Assembly: GCF_000744655.1 (NCBI RefSeq)
Contig: NZ_JQMJ01000004.1
Span: 1,922,001-1,986,000 of the forward strand
DNA from: Streptacidiphilus rugosus AM-16
Lineage (GTDB): Bacteria > Actinomycetota > Actinomycetes > Streptomycetales > Streptomycetaceae
Reading direction: 5' to 3'
DNA length: 64,000 nucleotides
Shown here: piece by piece, positions 24,389-33,612 of the stretch
How the letters are laid out: every line of letters begins with the position of its first letter
How positions within the stretch are numbered: the first letter of the stretch is position 1
Position numbers and translations under genes: made by a program
The notes under the pieces: generated by a model
What the model saw: only the letters and a program-made list of their open reading frames with translations
Databases searched by the model: none
Told to the model about the DNA's origin: nothing

Positions 24389-25126
24389 TTACCGGAGCGC
24401 CTGCCGCGCACCCAGCACCGCCGTACCGACGCGCACGTGTGTCGCACCGGCAGCAATGGCCTCTTCCAAGTCTCCTGACATCCCGGCAGAGACCATCGTG
24501 GCAGCAGGATGCGCCTCCCGTACACGGGATGCGATTTCCGCCAGACGCCCGAAGGCACGGCGCGGGTCGCCCGCGAACGGTCCGACCAACGGCGCCACCG
24601 CCATCACTCCGTCAAGTCGCAAGCCAGGAGCGGCTGCTACGGCATCCGCCAGCGCTCCGACCTCACTGGGAGCCGCGCCGCCGCGGTGCTCGCCCTCGGG
24701 GGTCTCAGATTCCAGTCCGACCTGGATCAGGCAGCCCAGTTCGGAACGTCCGGATTTGACCACTTCCGCGGAGAGTGCGGAGACGAGCCGGAGCCGGTCC
24801 ACGGAATGCACTCGGTCGGCGTAGCGCAGAACGGAGCGCACTTTGTTCGTCTGCAATTGCCCGACGAAATGCCATTCCAAGGACAGATCCCGACATTCCG
24901 CCGCTTTCGGGGCGGCGTCCTGGTCCCGATTCTCGGCGACGTCGCGGACCCCGAGTTCGGCGAGGAGCCGGGTGTCGGAGGCGGGATAGGTCTTGGTGAC
25001 CACGACCAGCGTGACCTCGTCGCGCGGTCGGCCGACGGCGGCGCAGGCGGCGTCGATGCGCGCCTCGACGGATGTCAGATTCGCCCTGAGTTCGGCGAGA
25101 CGCTCCGCAGATGTCAGATTTGTCAC
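24389..25126 (-). CDS. yggS: Pyridoxal-phosphate homeostasis protein (YggS/PROSC)
   Basis: 245-residue PLP-binding protein that buffers free PLP and affects amino-acid metabolism; no enzyme activity is known. The PLP lysine lies in LVVVTKTYP, the GQLQTNK motif follows, and the phosphate-binding end is MSGDLEEAIAAGATHVRVGTA. GTG 25126 overlaps the pgeF stop by 4 bases (GTGA). The frame is open far upstream of this start but only overlaps pgeF. Confidence 0.93.
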   Translation of the reverse strand: MTNLTSAERLAELRANLTSVEARIDAACAAVGRPRDEVTLVVVTKTYPASDTRLLAELGVRDVAENRDQDAAPKAAECRDLSLEWHFVGQLQTNKVRSVLRYADRVHSVDRLRLVSALSAEVVKSGRSELGCLIQVGLESETPEGEHRGGAAPSEVGALADAVAAAPGLRLDGVMAVAPLVGPFAGDPRRAFGRLAEIASRVREAHPAATMVSAGMSGDLEEAIAAGATHVRVGTAVLGARQALR

Positions 25127-25863
25127 TTTTCTCCGCCGCCCAGCCAGATGTAGCTCGCCAACCGACCGGTGCGCGCCGCACGGCGATAGGAGAAATGGTC
25201 CTCGGACTCGAGGGTGCAGACGTGGGCCTCCCCCTCCCGCACCGCCACACCCTGCCGCGCCAGCTGCGCGCGGACTCCGGCGGGGATGTCGAGTGCGGGC
25301 GTGCCCCAGCCGGTCTCGGCGTGCGCCTCCGGCGTTCCGGCGGCGACCTCGGCGCGAAGCTCCTCCGGCACCTCGTAGCAGCGGCCGCAGACGCTCGGCC
25401 CGACGACCGCGGTGATCTTCTCCGCGCCCAGCTCGCGCATGAGGGCGACAACGGTGTCGGCGACGCCCTTGGCGAGTCCGGGCCGTCCGACGTGCGCGGC
25501 GCCGACGACCCCGGCGGCGGGGTCGGCGAGCAGGATCGGCGTGCAGTCGGCCGTGAGCACGGCCAGGGCCAGGCCCGGAACCCGGGTGGCGACGGCGTCG
25601 ACGGCCGGAGCCTCGCCGTCCGCCTGCCTGCCGTCGGCGACGAAGCCTTCGGCGCCGTGCACCTGGTTCATCCAGACCACGTCGGCGGGGTCGATCCCGA
25701 GAGCGGCGGCGGCGAGCCGCCGGTTCTCCCGAACGGCGGCGGGATCGTCCCCGACCGCGCCTCCGAGGTTCAGCTCGGCGAAGGGCTCGACGCTGACCCC
25801 GCCCCACCTGTCGGTGAACGCGGCCCGCACGCCCCACCCGAGATCAATCCGCTGCCCGATCAT
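25123..25863 (-). CDS. pgeF: Peptidoglycan editing factor PgeF (multicopper-oxidase-like, DUF152)
   Basis: 246-residue protein of the YfiH/PgeF family, which in other bacteria removes wrongly incorporated L-serine from muropeptide precursors and is often misannotated as laccase. The motifs MNQVHGAEG, TADCTPILLAD, the histidine of AAHVGRPGL and GPSVCGRCYEV are present. They supply the His/Cys metal site of the family. It lies between ftsZ and yggS, the standard streptomycete order, and is separated from ftsZ by a palindromic element. Confidence 0.92.
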   Translation of the reverse strand: MIGQRIDLGWGVRAAFTDRWGGVSVEPFAELNLGGAVGDDPAAVRENRRLAAAALGIDPADVVWMNQVHGAEGFVADGRQADGEAPAVDAVATRVPGLALAVLTADCTPILLADPAAGVVGAAHVGRPGLAKGVADTVVALMRELGAEKITAVVGPSVCGRCYEVPEELRAEVAAGTPEAHAETGWGTPALDIPAGVRAQLARQGVAVREGEAHVCTLESEDHFSYRRAARTGRLASYIWLGGGEK

Positions 25864-25894
25864 GCGATCACCTTATGGCACACGAGAAGCACGA

Positions 25895-25998
25895 CAGGGG
25901 CGCGGGGAACTGCGCGAGAAACCACCCTGAGGAGATGGCCCTGCTCGCTCGGCGACCCACCACCGGGGTGGCTTGTCGCGCAGTTCCCCGCGCCCCTG
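25895..25998. repeat. Long-armed palindromic intergenic element, copy B
   Basis: About 104 bp between the ftsZ stop and the pgeF start. CAGGGGCGCGGGGAACTGCG (continuing CGAGAAACCACC) is inversely repeated as GGTGGCTTGTCGCGCAGTTC (continuing CCCGCGCCCCTG). Arms match over about 32 bp with two or three differences. The element sits inside a run of same-direction dcw genes, in the 3' untranslated part of ftsZ. Confidence 0.85.
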
Positions 25999-26013
25999 GA
26001 GGTCGTGCGACTC

Positions 26014-27225
26014 CTACTTGAGGAAGTCCGGGACGTCCAGCTCCTCCGCCGCCGAGTCGACGTACGGCGGGCGCGGAGGCGCCTGCTGCGGGACCGGGGG
26101 GACGGTCGGCTCGGGCGCCGGCCGCGGGGTGTCCTCGGCGCGCGGCACGCTGCCCAGCGTGTGGACGCTGCGGCCGGCCGCCGTCGAGCCCGTGGCGCGG
26201 GGGAAGTCCGGGGTCGCGTTCGCGTTCGTGCGCTCGGTGCCGGTTCGGACGACCGGCTCGCGGACGATCGGGGTCGGCTGGCCGCCGTCGAAGCCCGCCG
26301 CGATGACGGTGACGCGGACCTCGTCGCCGAGCGCGTCGTCGATGACCGCGCCGAAGATGATGTTCGCCTCGGGGTGCGCCGCCTCGCTGACCAGCTGGGC
26401 GGACTCGTTGATCTCGAACAGGCCGAGGTCCGAGCCGCCGGAGATGGAGAGCAGCACGCCGCGGGCGCCGTCGATGGACGCCTCCAGCAGCGGCGAGGAG
26501 ATCGCCATGACCGCCGCCGCCTTCGCCCGGTCCTCGCCGCGCGCCGAGCCGATGCCCATGAGGGCCGAACCCGCGCCGCTCATGACCGACTTGACGTCGG
26601 CGAAGTCGAGGTTGATCAGACCCGGGGTGGTGATCAGGTCGGTGATGCCCTGGACACCGGAGAGCAGCACCTGGTCGGCCGAGCGGAACGCGTCCAGCAC
26701 GCTGACCTGGCGGTCCGAGATGGACAGCAGGCGGTCGTTCGGGATCACGATCAGCGTGTCGACCTCCTCGCGCAGCTGCGCGATGCCGTCCTCCGCCTGG
26801 TTGGCGCGGCGGCGGCCCTCGAAGGTGAACGGGCGCGTGACCACGCCGATCGTCAGGGCGCCGAGCGAGCGGGCGATGTTGGCCACCACGGGCGCGCCGC
26901 CGGTGCCTGTGCCGCCACCCTCACCGGCCGTCACGAAGACCATGTCGGCCCCCTTGAGGACCTCCTCGATCTCCTCGCGGTGGTCCTCGGCTGCCTTGCG
27001 GCCGACCTCGGGGTTGGCGCCGGCGCCGAGCCCACGGGTGAGTTCGCGACCGACGTCGAGCTTCACGTCGGCGTCGCTCATCAGCAGCGCCTGCGCGTCG
27101 GTGTTGATCGCGATGAACTCGACGCCCTTGAGACCGACCTCGATCATCCGGTTGATGGCGTTCACGCCGCCGCCGCCGATACCGACGACCTTGATGACTG
27201 CGAGGTAGTTCTGGGGTGCTGCCAC
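26014..27225 (-). CDS. ftsZ: Cell division GTPase FtsZ
   Basis: 403-residue tubulin homologue that forms the Z-ring and, in hyphae, the ladders for sporulation septa. The nucleotide-binding signature GGGTGTGG is at residues 103-110. The T7-loop region reads [12 protein letters not shown] Pro-rich linker leads to the conserved C-terminal peptide DVPDFLK, the SepF/FtsW docking site. Preceded by a 300-base gap with its own promoter, so it can be expressed independently of the upstream cell-wall genes. Confidence 0.98.
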   Translation of the reverse strand: MAAPQNYLAVIKVVGIGGGGVNAINRMIEVGLKGVEFIAINTDAQALLMSDADVKLDVGRELTRGLGAGANPEVGRKAAEDHREEIEEVLKGADMVFVTAGEGGGTGTGGAPVVANIARSLGALTIGVVTRPFTFEGRRRANQAEDGIAQLREEVDTLIVIPNDRLLSISDRQVSVLDAFRSADQVLLSGVQGITDLITTPGLINLDFADVKSVMSGAGSALMGIGSARGEDRAKAAAVMAISSPLLEASIDGARGVLLSISGGSDLGLFEINESAQLVSEAAHPEANIIFGAVIDDALGDEVRVTVIAAGFDGGQPTPIVREPVVRTGTERTNANATPDFPRATGSTAAGRSVHTLGSVPRAEDTPRPAPEPTVPPVPQQAPPRPPYVDSAAEELDVPDFLK

Positions 27226-27358
27226 GTCGAAGGCCTCTCGCCTCGGATCTGTCTTCTCATACCGAAGGGGCGGTGCTTCCGACGCTCCCGACCCGAACCC
27301 TAAACATGAGGTTTAGAGTTAATGCTATGTCACTGCTGCATTATCCACTGTCACTAGG

Positions 27359-27387
27359 ACACTAGGTCTCCTGGCATGTCGGTTCAA
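27359..27387 (-). promoter_or_regulatory. Promoter in the ftsQ-ftsZ gap
   Basis: On the minus strand TTGAAC (27387-27382) and TAGTGT (27364-27359) are spaced by 17 bases, a good vegetative-type promoter reading toward ftsZ. The rest of the 300-base gap (27226-27525) is unusually AT-rich. It contains GATAAT and TAGCAT as further possible -10 boxes, and a CTAAAC/GTTTAG inverted repeat (5-base gap) near 27299-27315. Multiple promoters here would fit the known developmental control of ftsZ in streptomycetes. Confidence 0.55.
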
Positions 27388-27525
27388 TGGACACGCCGAG
27401 CGAGCAGTTTTTTCTTGTGAGCCTATGTGATCAAAGGTCCGTGCCGTTACCCGGGGGTCAACCAGAGTCGGGGCTACGCCGACGCCCCGTCAAGACCACG
27501 GCCCCCGGGAGCTGCTCGGGTTCGC

Positions 27526-28308
27526 TCAGGATCGCAGCGCCGGATCGGTCGGTGCGCTCACGTCGTATCCCTTCGCGTCCTGTTTCATCAGGGCCGCCAG
27601 CACCACGGCTTTGCGCGCGCTCTGATCGGGGCTGCCCCAGTAGACGGTCGCCCCCGAGCTCAGCGTCAGCTCGATGTCGTCGTACGAATGAACGACGACC
27701 GCGGTCGTCCGGTGCGCTATCGCGGTCGGCAACACCTTGGCCACCTCGACCGCTCCGGCCACCAGAAGCTGCTCGGGGAATTCCGGCAGTGCGCCCTTTC
27801 CCGCCGCGGAGAGCTCGAGTTGGACCACCGGCACGCCGGTCGGCGGCTTCGGCAGGGTTGCGAAACGGACGCCCCCGGCGTCCTCCAGCGTGTACGACCC
27901 GCCCGTGCCGCGCACGGCCGCGACGGGGTTGCGCTCGGTGACCGCGATCCGCACCGCGTGCGGCCAGGAGGTGCTGACGACCACGTGGTCGACCCGCGGC
28001 AGCGCCTTCCTGACGCGGTCGGCGACGCCGTCGGTGTCCAGCCGTTCCAGCGGGCCGCCCAGGGGGACCCGGGCGGCGGCGAGCACCTGATCCGCGGTCA
28101 GCACCCTGGTGCCGGTCACGCTGACCGTGCGCACGTCGAAGACCGAGGAGAAGAGGACCAGCCAGACGCCGGTGCCCAGCAGCGCGGCGACCAGGGCGCA
28201 GATCACGCCGATGCCGCGCCGCGACAGCTTGAGCTTCGGCCGGGGCGGACGCTCCTGGTCCGGCCCCGGGGTCTCCCGCTCCTCCTCGACCCCGACGTAC
28301 TCAGCCAC
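27526..28308 (-). CDS. ftsQ: Cell division protein FtsQ
   Basis: 260-residue bitopic divisome protein. A charged cytoplasmic N-terminus (1-32) and one membrane helix (about 33-54) precede a POTRA domain (FDVRTVSVTGTRVLTADQVL) and the beta domain. It links FtsL/FtsB-type proteins and FtsW/FtsI. The start overlaps the murG stop by 8 bases. murC, which separates murG and ftsQ in many bacteria, is absent here. Confidence 0.92.
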   Translation of the reverse strand: MAEYVGVEEERETPGPDQERPPRPKLKLSRRGIGVICALVAALLGTGVWLVLFSSVFDVRTVSVTGTRVLTADQVLAAARVPLGGPLERLDTDGVADRVRKALPRVDHVVVSTSWPHAVRIAVTERNPVAAVRGTGGSYTLEDAGGVRFATLPKPPTGVPVVQLELSAAGKGALPEFPEQLLVAGAVEVAKVLPTAIAHRTTAVVVHSYDDIELTLSSGATVYWGSPDQSARKAVVLAALMKQDAKGYDVSAPTDPALRS

Positions 28309-29410
28309 GACGGCGGGCGCTCCCCCGGTGGGCCTCGATCGCCTCGTAGACCATCTGAGCCAGCAGCTGGTCCGCGTCGCGGCGGCCGAACTCGGCGGCG
28401 GCGTGGCTCATCTGCCACAGCCGCTGCGGGTCGGTCAGCACCGGCAGCAGCTGCGAGAGCACCCAGTCCGCGGTCAGCTCGGCGTCGTCCACCAGCAGGC
28501 CGCCGCCCGCACGGACGACGGGCTGGGCGTTGAGGCGCTGCTCGCCGTTGCCGATCGGCAGCGGCACGAAGGCGCCCGGCAGGCCGACGGCGGCCAGCTC
28601 GGCGACGGTCATGGCGCCGGCCCGGCAGAGCATCAGATCGGCGGCCGAGTAGGCCAGGTCCATCCGGTCGATGTACGGCACCGCCCGGTAGGGCGGCATG
28701 CCCGGCAGGTCGTCGCTGTGCGGGACCTCGTTCTTGGGTCCGACGGCGTGCAGGATCTGCACGCCGTACTGCTGCAGCCGCGGCGCGACGGCCTGGATGG
28801 TCTCGTTGAGCCGCCGGGCGCCCTGGGAGCCGCCGGAGACCAGCAGGGTCGGCAGGTTCTGCTCCAGGCCGAAGTACTGCCGCGCCTGCGGTCGGGCCAG
28901 GCCGCGGTCGAGGGTGGCGATGGTGTGCCGCAGCGGGATGCCGATGTAGCGGGCGTCGCGGAACTTGCTGTCCGGGGTGGCCACGGCCACGAAGTCGGTG
29001 TAGCGGGAACCGATCTTGTTGGCGACGCCGGGACGGGCGTTGGCCTCGTGGATCACGATCGGCACGCCGCTGCGCTTGGCCGCGAAGTAGGCGGACATGG
29101 CGACGTAGCCGCCGAAGCCGACGACGGCGTCGGCCTTGGTCCGCTCCAGCACGTCCTGGACCGCCTTGACGGTGTTGCGCAGCCGTCCCGGCAGGGTGAT
29201 CAGGTCGCCGGAGGGCTTGCGCGGCAGGGCGACCTTGGGGATCAACGCGAGCTCGTACCCGCGTTCGGGGACCAGCCGCGTCTCCAGACCCTGCGAGGTG
29301 CCCAGCGCGGTGATGCCGACCGTGGGGTCGTTGCGCCGCAGCGCGTCCGCCAATGCCAGTGCGGGCTCGATATGCCCGGCGGTGCCACCGCCGGCGAGTA
29401 CGACATGCAC
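28301..29410 (-). CDS. murG: UDP-GlcNAc:lipid I N-acetylglucosaminyltransferase MurG
   Basis: 369-residue peripheral membrane enzyme making lipid II from lipid I. The GT28 donor-acceptor signature GGGTAGH lies at residues 7-13. GFGGYVAMSAYFAAK (acceptor side) and the nucleotide-sugar motif LLVSGGSQGARRLN are intact. It begins 6 bases after ftsW and overlaps ftsQ, so all three are one transcript. Confidence 0.96.
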   Translation of the reverse strand: MHVVLAGGGTAGHIEPALALADALRRNDPTVGITALGTSQGLETRLVPERGYELALIPKVALPRKPSGDLITLPGRLRNTVKAVQDVLERTKADAVVGFGGYVAMSAYFAAKRSGVPIVIHEANARPGVANKIGSRYTDFVAVATPDSKFRDARYIGIPLRHTIATLDRGLARPQARQYFGLEQNLPTLLVSGGSQGARRLNETIQAVAPRLQQYGVQILHAVGPKNEVPHSDDLPGMPPYRAVPYIDRMDLAYSAADLMLCRAGAMTVAELAAVGLPGAFVPLPIGNGEQRLNAQPVVRAGGGLLVDDAELTADWVLSQLLPVLTDPQRLWQMSHAAAEFGRRDADQLLAQMVYEAIEAHRGSARRRG

Positions 29411-29416
29411 CGAAAT

Positions 29417-30703
29417 TCACCGCTCCTTGTGGGGCAGCCGGAGGAACCGGCGCCGCGCCTGCTTGTTTCCCTTACGCCTGTTGCGCCTGCTCCGTGCGGC
29501 GAACGCCGCCTTCGCCCCCGGCTCGCTGCGTGCGAAGCAGAGCAGCATGCCGATCGCGAACATGGTCGGCAGCAGCGCGGACCCGCCATAGGAGAACATC
29601 GGGAGGGGGACGCCCGCGATGGGCAGAAGTCCCAGCACCGCACCAATGTTGATCGTGGCCTGGGCCATGATCCAGGTGGTGGCGCCTCCCGCTGCGTACC
29701 TGATGAACGGCTCCTTCGTGCGTACGGCCACGCGGATACCCGCATACCCTAGTGCCGCGAAGAGAACGAGGACGGACACGGTCCCCGCCAGACCCAGTTC
29801 CTCACCCGTGACGGCGAAGATGAAGTCGGTGTGGGGCTCCGGAAGTTGGCCCCACTTCTCGATGCTGCCGCCGAGTCCGGCCCCGAACAGCCCGCCGGAG
29901 GCGAGCGCCCAGATGCCGTGCACGGCCTGGAAACAGGAGCCGTCCTTGGCGACGTGGGTCGCCCCGATGCAGGACAGCCGGTTGAGCCGGTGCGGCACGG
30001 TGATGATGAGAGCGGCGCTGGCCAGCAGCGCGAGCACCGCCGACATGGTGAACAGGCGCGTGGGCGCGCCGGCCAGCCACAGCAGGCCGAAGAGCAGCGC
30101 GCAGATGATCATCGCGGTGCCCATGTCACCGCCGGCGAGCACGAGCGCGAGCAGCAGGAGTCCCATCGGGACGAGCGGGATGAGCAGGTGCTTCCACTCG
30201 CCGAGAGTCTTCATCTGCTGTTTACGCGCGAGGAGGTCGGCCGCCCAGAGGACGAGCGCGAGCTTGGCGAACTCGGAGGGCTGGATCTGGAAGAAGCCGC
30301 CGAGCCTGATCCAGTTCCTGTTGCCGTTCACGGCGACGCCGATGCCGGGAACCATCACGGCGAGCAGGAGGGCGAGGACGCCGAGCAGCAGCGGGTAGGC
30401 GAGCGCGCGGTGCGCCCGTGCGGGCATGCGTACGGCGAGGTAGAGCAGGCCGCCTCCGATGACGATGGAGATCAGCTGCTTCTTGAAGTAGTAGTCGAAG
30501 GGCAGTCCGTCGAGCCTGGCCTGGATCTGGGACGCCGAGAAGACCATCACCAGCCCGAGCACGAGGATCAGCGCGGCGGACCCGAGGATCAGGTAGTACG
30601 GCGTCAAAGGCCGTTCCAGCCCGCGCTGGAACCTCTCCCACGCCCCCTTCACGGCCCCGAACCGGGCGGTGGACCGGAAGGTCGCGACATTCGCCTGCGG
30701 CAC
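29417..30703 (-). CDS. ftsW: Lipid II polymerase FtsW (SEDS family)
   Basis: 428-residue SEDS glycosyltransferase that polymerises lipid II at the septum with FtsI. Ten hydrophobic segments are visible. The family features GNRNWIRLGGFFQIQPSEFAKLAL, GGDMGTAMII and VPLPMFSYGGSALL are present. The C-terminus is strongly basic (RSRRNRRKGNKQARRR). A 380-base repeat-rich gap separates it from murD upstream. Confidence 0.95.
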   Translation of the reverse strand: MPQANVATFRSTARFGAVKGAWERFQRGLERPLTPYYLILGSAALILVLGLVMVFSASQIQARLDGLPFDYYFKKQLISIVIGGGLLYLAVRMPARAHRALAYPLLLGVLALLLAVMVPGIGVAVNGNRNWIRLGGFFQIQPSEFAKLALVLWAADLLARKQQMKTLGEWKHLLIPLVPMGLLLLALVLAGGDMGTAMIICALLFGLLWLAGAPTRLFTMSAVLALLASAALIITVPHRLNRLSCIGATHVAKDGSCFQAVHGIWALASGGLFGAGLGGSIEKWGQLPEPHTDFIFAVTGEELGLAGTVSVLVLFAALGYAGIRVAVRTKEPFIRYAAGGATTWIMAQATINIGAVLGLLPIAGVPLPMFSYGGSALLPTMFAIGMLLCFARSEPGAKAAFAARSRRNRRKGNKQARRRFLRLPHKER

Positions 30704-30797
30704 TTCGGTGGTCCTCTCCCCTGCGTAACGCCTGTCGGCGAGAGACCTTACCGGCTCGGAGCTGACCCGCCCCGGAGGCAGACGGGCGAGTTGCCCA

Positions 30798-30863
30798 CCT
30801 CAGCGGGCGCAGACGAGAAACCAGGCAAGGCCTCAGCGGGCGCAGGGGAGAAACCAGGCAAGG
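30798..30863. repeat. 33-bp direct repeat, two tandem copies
   Basis: Units 30798-30830 and 30831-30863 begin CCTCAGCGGGCGCAG and end AGAAACCAGGCAAGG; they differ at two or three positions. The tract abuts palindromic element copy C, and its GAGAAACCA part resembles the end of the palindrome arm. The repeats may therefore derive from duplication of an arm fragment. It lies in the murD-ftsW gap and is non-coding. Confidence 0.75.
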
Positions 30864-30867
30864 CCTC

Positions 30868-30974
30868 GGGGGCGCGAGGAACTGCGCGAGAAACCACCCC
30901 GTGCGGATGGCCCTGCGCGTTGAGGACCATCTGCTCGCCAGTGGCTCGGCCGCGCAAGGTTCCCCGCGCCCCTG
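30868..30974. repeat. Long-armed palindromic intergenic element, copy C
   Basis: About 107 bp in the murD-ftsW gap. The left arm GGGGGCGCGAGGAACTGCGC and right arm (GCGCAAGGTTCCCCGCGCCC) are more diverged than in copies A, B and D, but the centre GTGCGGATGGCCCTGCGCG matches copy A. A separate right-arm remnant (GCGCAGTTGCTCGCGCCCCT) follows at about 31027-31046. The whole gap (30704-31084) shows no coding sequence. Confidence 0.75.
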
Positions 30975-31084
30975 GGTGTTGCAACTCCCCTTTGCAGTGA
31001 GGTACCGCACCCGCGCGGCGGAGCCGCGCAGTTGCTCGCGCCCCTGAGGGTGGAGCAACTGGCCCTGTGTTCGAAGGCGGAGCC

Positions 31085-32500
31085 TTACAGCGCGTGGACC
31101 GCGGCAGCGAACATGTCGCCGCGTTCGCCGTAGTTGGTGAACATGTCCATCGACGCGCAGGCCGGGGCCAGCAGAACGGTGTCGCCCGGTTCGGCGAAGC
31201 CGCCCGCCGCGTCGACGACCGCGCGCATCGCGGGTTCGCCGGTGACGCCGTCGGGGAGTTCGAAGACCGGGACGTGCGGCGCGTGCCGCTCCAGCGCGGC
31301 GCGGATGACGGCGCGGTCCGCGCCCATCAGGACCGCGGCGCGGAGCCGCGGCGTCGCCGCGGAGACCAGGTCGTCCATGTCCGCGCCCTTGGCCAGGCCG
31401 CCGGCGATCCAGACCACCGACTCGTACGCCGCCAGCGACGCCGCCGCGGCATGCGGGTTCGTCGCCTTGGAGTCGTCCACGTAGGCCACGCCGCCCACCT
31501 CCGCCACGAAGGCGATCCGGTGCGCGTCGGGCCGGAAGGCCCGCAGGCCGTCGCGGACGGCGCGGGGTTCGACGCCGTAGGCGCGGGCCAGCGCCGCCGC
31601 GGCCAGCGCGTCGGCGATGTTGTGCGGGGCGCTCGGCTGGACGTCCTCGACCGAGGCCAGCTCCGCGGCCGCGTGCCGGCGGTCAGGGATGAAGGCGCGG
31701 TCGACCAGCAGGCCGTCCACCACGCCCAGCTGGGCCAGCGCGGGCGCGCCCAGCGTGAAGCCGACGGCCCGGCAGCCCTCCTCCACGTCCGCCTCGCGGA
31801 CCAGCGCCTCCGTCGCCTCGTCGGCGACGTTGTAGACGCAGGCGACCACGTTGCCCTCGTAGATCCGGCCCTTGTCGGCCGTGTAGGCCTCCATCGAGCC
31901 GTGCCAGTCGAGATGGTCGGGGGCCACGTTGAGGACCACGGCCGAGTACGGGCGCAGGCTCGGCGCCCAGTGCAGCTGGTAACTGGAGAGCTCGACCGCC
32001 AGCACGTCGTAGGGCTCGTCCGCGAGCACCGCGTCCAGCACCGAGACGCCCACGTTGCCCACGGCCGCCGTGCGCCTGCCGGCCGCGGTGAGGATCGAGG
32101 CGAGCATCCGGACCGTCGTGGTCTTGCCGTTGGTGCCGGTGATCGCCAGCCAGGGGGCCGGCTCGCCGGTCGCGGGGAGCGGGCGGCGCAGCCGCCAGGC
32201 GAGCTCGACGTCACCCCAGACGGGGATGTCGAGCTTCTCCGCCGCCTGGAACAGCGGCGAGTAGGGGGGCCAGCCGGGAGCGGTCACGATGAGCTCGGTG
32301 TCGTCCGGCAGCGAGTCGCCGTCGCCGAGGCGGACGGTGACGCCGAGCGCCCGCAGCTCCTCGGCCTGCGCCTGCTGGCGCGGTCCCTCGCCGCCGTCGA
32401 CGACGGTGACCACCGCGCCGAGGCCGTGCAGCACCTTCGCCGCCGGGACGCCGGAGACGCCCAGGCCGGCCACGGTGACGTGCAGCTTTTCCCAGTTCAT
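31085..32500 (-). CDS. murD: UDP-N-acetylmuramoylalanine--D-glutamate ligase MurD
   Basis: 471-residue cytoplasmic ligase adding D-Glu to UDP-MurNAc-L-Ala. The N-terminal fold starts HVTVAGLGVSG, the ATP-binding loop is GTNGKTTT (about 122-129), and CASMDMFTNYGERGD is the C-terminal domain motif. ATG 32500 has GGGAGA 5 bases upstream. GTG 32518 and GTG 32551 (overlapping the mraY stop as GTGA) are in frame and also preceded by purine-rich sites. The region is an 18-bp tandem repeat, so translation may start at more than one place. Confidence 0.94.
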   Translation of the reverse strand: MNWEKLHVTVAGLGVSGVPAAKVLHGLGAVVTVVDGGEGPRQQAQAEELRALGVTVRLGDGDSLPDDTELIVTAPGWPPYSPLFQAAEKLDIPVWGDVELAWRLRRPLPATGEPAPWLAITGTNGKTTTVRMLASILTAAGRRTAAVGNVGVSVLDAVLADEPYDVLAVELSSYQLHWAPSLRPYSAVVLNVAPDHLDWHGSMEAYTADKGRIYEGNVVACVYNVADEATEALVREADVEEGCRAVGFTLGAPALAQLGVVDGLLVDRAFIPDRRHAAAELASVEDVQPSAPHNIADALAAAALARAYGVEPRAVRDGLRAFRPDAHRIAFVAEVGGVAYVDDSKATNPHAAAASLAAYESVVWIAGGLAKGADMDDLVSAATPRLRAAVLMGADRAVIRAALERHAPHVPVFELPDGVTGEPAMRAVVDAAGGFAEPGDTVLLAPACASMDMFTNYGERGDMFAAAVHAL

Positions 32501-32544
32501 GGGGTTCTCCCAGTTCACGGGGCTCTCCCGGTTCGTGGCCCCCT
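32491..32544 (-). repeat. 18-bp tandem repeat duplicating the murD ribosome-binding site and start
   Basis: Three imperfect 18-base units (32491-32508, 32509-32526, 32527-32544). Each of the two nearest murD reads, on the minus strand, GGGAGA-(A/G)CCCC followed by a start codon (GTG or ATG) and AACTGG. At protein level it gives NRESP-VNWENP-MNWEKL. It places two alternative start sites with equal ribosome-binding sites directly before murD. Confidence 0.8.
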
Positions 32545-32547
32545 CGC

Positions 32548-33612
32548 TCACGAGGACGTGACCCAGCCAGCGTAGAAGAGGCCGAGGCCGACGGCGACGC
32601 ACAGACCCTGGATGATCCAGAACCGGACCACGATCAGGACCTCCGACCAGCCCTTCAGCTCGAAGTGGTGCTGGAGCGGCGCCATCTTGAAGACGCGCTT
32701 GCCGGTCATGCGGAACGAGCTGACCTGGATGATCACGGAGAGGGTGATCAGCACGAAGAGTCCGCCGAGGATGGCGAGCAGCATCTCGGTGTGCGAGCAG
32801 ATCGCCAGGCCGGCCAGCGCGCCGCCGAGGGCCAGCGAGCCGGTGTCGCCCATGAAGATCTTCGCGGGCGAGGTGTTCCACCACAGGAAGCCGAAGCAGG
32901 CGCCCATCAGCCCGGCCGCGACCACCGCCAGGTCGAGCGGGTCGCGGACCTGGTAGCACTGGGCCCCGGCGGTCAGCGCGGAGCCGCAGGTCTGGCCGTA
33001 CTCCCAGATGCCGATGAAGACGTAGGCGCCGAAGACCATCACCGAGGCGCCGGTGGCCAGGCCGTCCAGACCGTCGGTGAGGTTCACGCCGTTGGACATG
33101 GCCAGGATCATGAAGATCGCCCAGAGGGCGAACAGCACCGGGCCCAGCGACCAGCCGAAGTCGGTCACGAAGGAGAGCTTGGTGGAGGCGGGCGTGGTCC
33201 CGGCGTGGTCGGGGAAGCGAAGCGCGCCGACCGCGAAGACGATGCCGACGATCAGCTGCCCGGCCATCTTGGCCTTGGCGCGCAGACCGAGCGAGCGCTG
33301 CTTGACGATCTTGATGTAGTCGTCCAGGAAGCCGACCAGGCCCATCCCCGCGAAGAGGAAGAGCACCAGCAGCCCGGACGCGGTGGGCTTGCTGCCCATG
33401 ATCAGGTGCGTCATCGCGTACGCGACCAGCGTCGCGAGGATGAACGCGATGCCACCCATCGTGGGCGTGCCGCGCTTGCTGTGGTGGGCCTGCGGACCGT
33501 CGTCGCGGATCATCTGGCCGTACCCGTGGCGGGCCAGGATCCGGATCAGCACCGGGGTGCCGACCAGCGAAAGGAAGAGTCCGATCGCGGCGGCGAAGAG
33601 GATCGCCTTCAT
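32548..33612 (-). CDS. mraY: Phospho-MurNAc-pentapeptide translocase MraY
   Basis: 354-residue integral membrane enzyme transferring phospho-MurNAc-pentapeptide to undecaprenyl phosphate (lipid I). About ten membrane helices are present. Catalytic residues lie in GFLDDYIK (Asp97-Asp98) and [12 protein letters not shown], and the HxxH-like region near [12 protein letters not shown] is present. The start overlaps the murF stop by one base. Confidence 0.97.
   Translation of the reverse strand: MKAILFAAAIGLFLSLVGTPVLIRILARHGYGQMIRDDGPQAHHSKRGTPTMGGIAFILATLVAYAMTHLIMGSKPTASGLLVLFLFAGMGLVGFLDDYIKIVKQRSLGLRAKAKMAGQLIVGIVFAVGALRFPDHAGTTPASTKLSFVTDFGWSLGPVLFALWAIFMILAMSNGVNLTDGLDGLATGASVMVFGAYVFIGIWEYGQTCGSALTAGAQCYQVRDPLDLAVVAAGLMGACFGFLWWNTSPAKIFMGDTGSLALGGALAGLAICSHTEMLLAILGGLFVLITLSVIIQVSSFRMTGKRVFKMAPLQHHFELKGWSEVLIVVRFWIIQGLCVAVGLGLFYAGWVTSS

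Noticed and set aside
24389-25837. Long fused frame covering yggS and pgeF
   Set aside because: Only the part from GTG 25126 is YggS; the upstream part is the shadow frame of pgeF.
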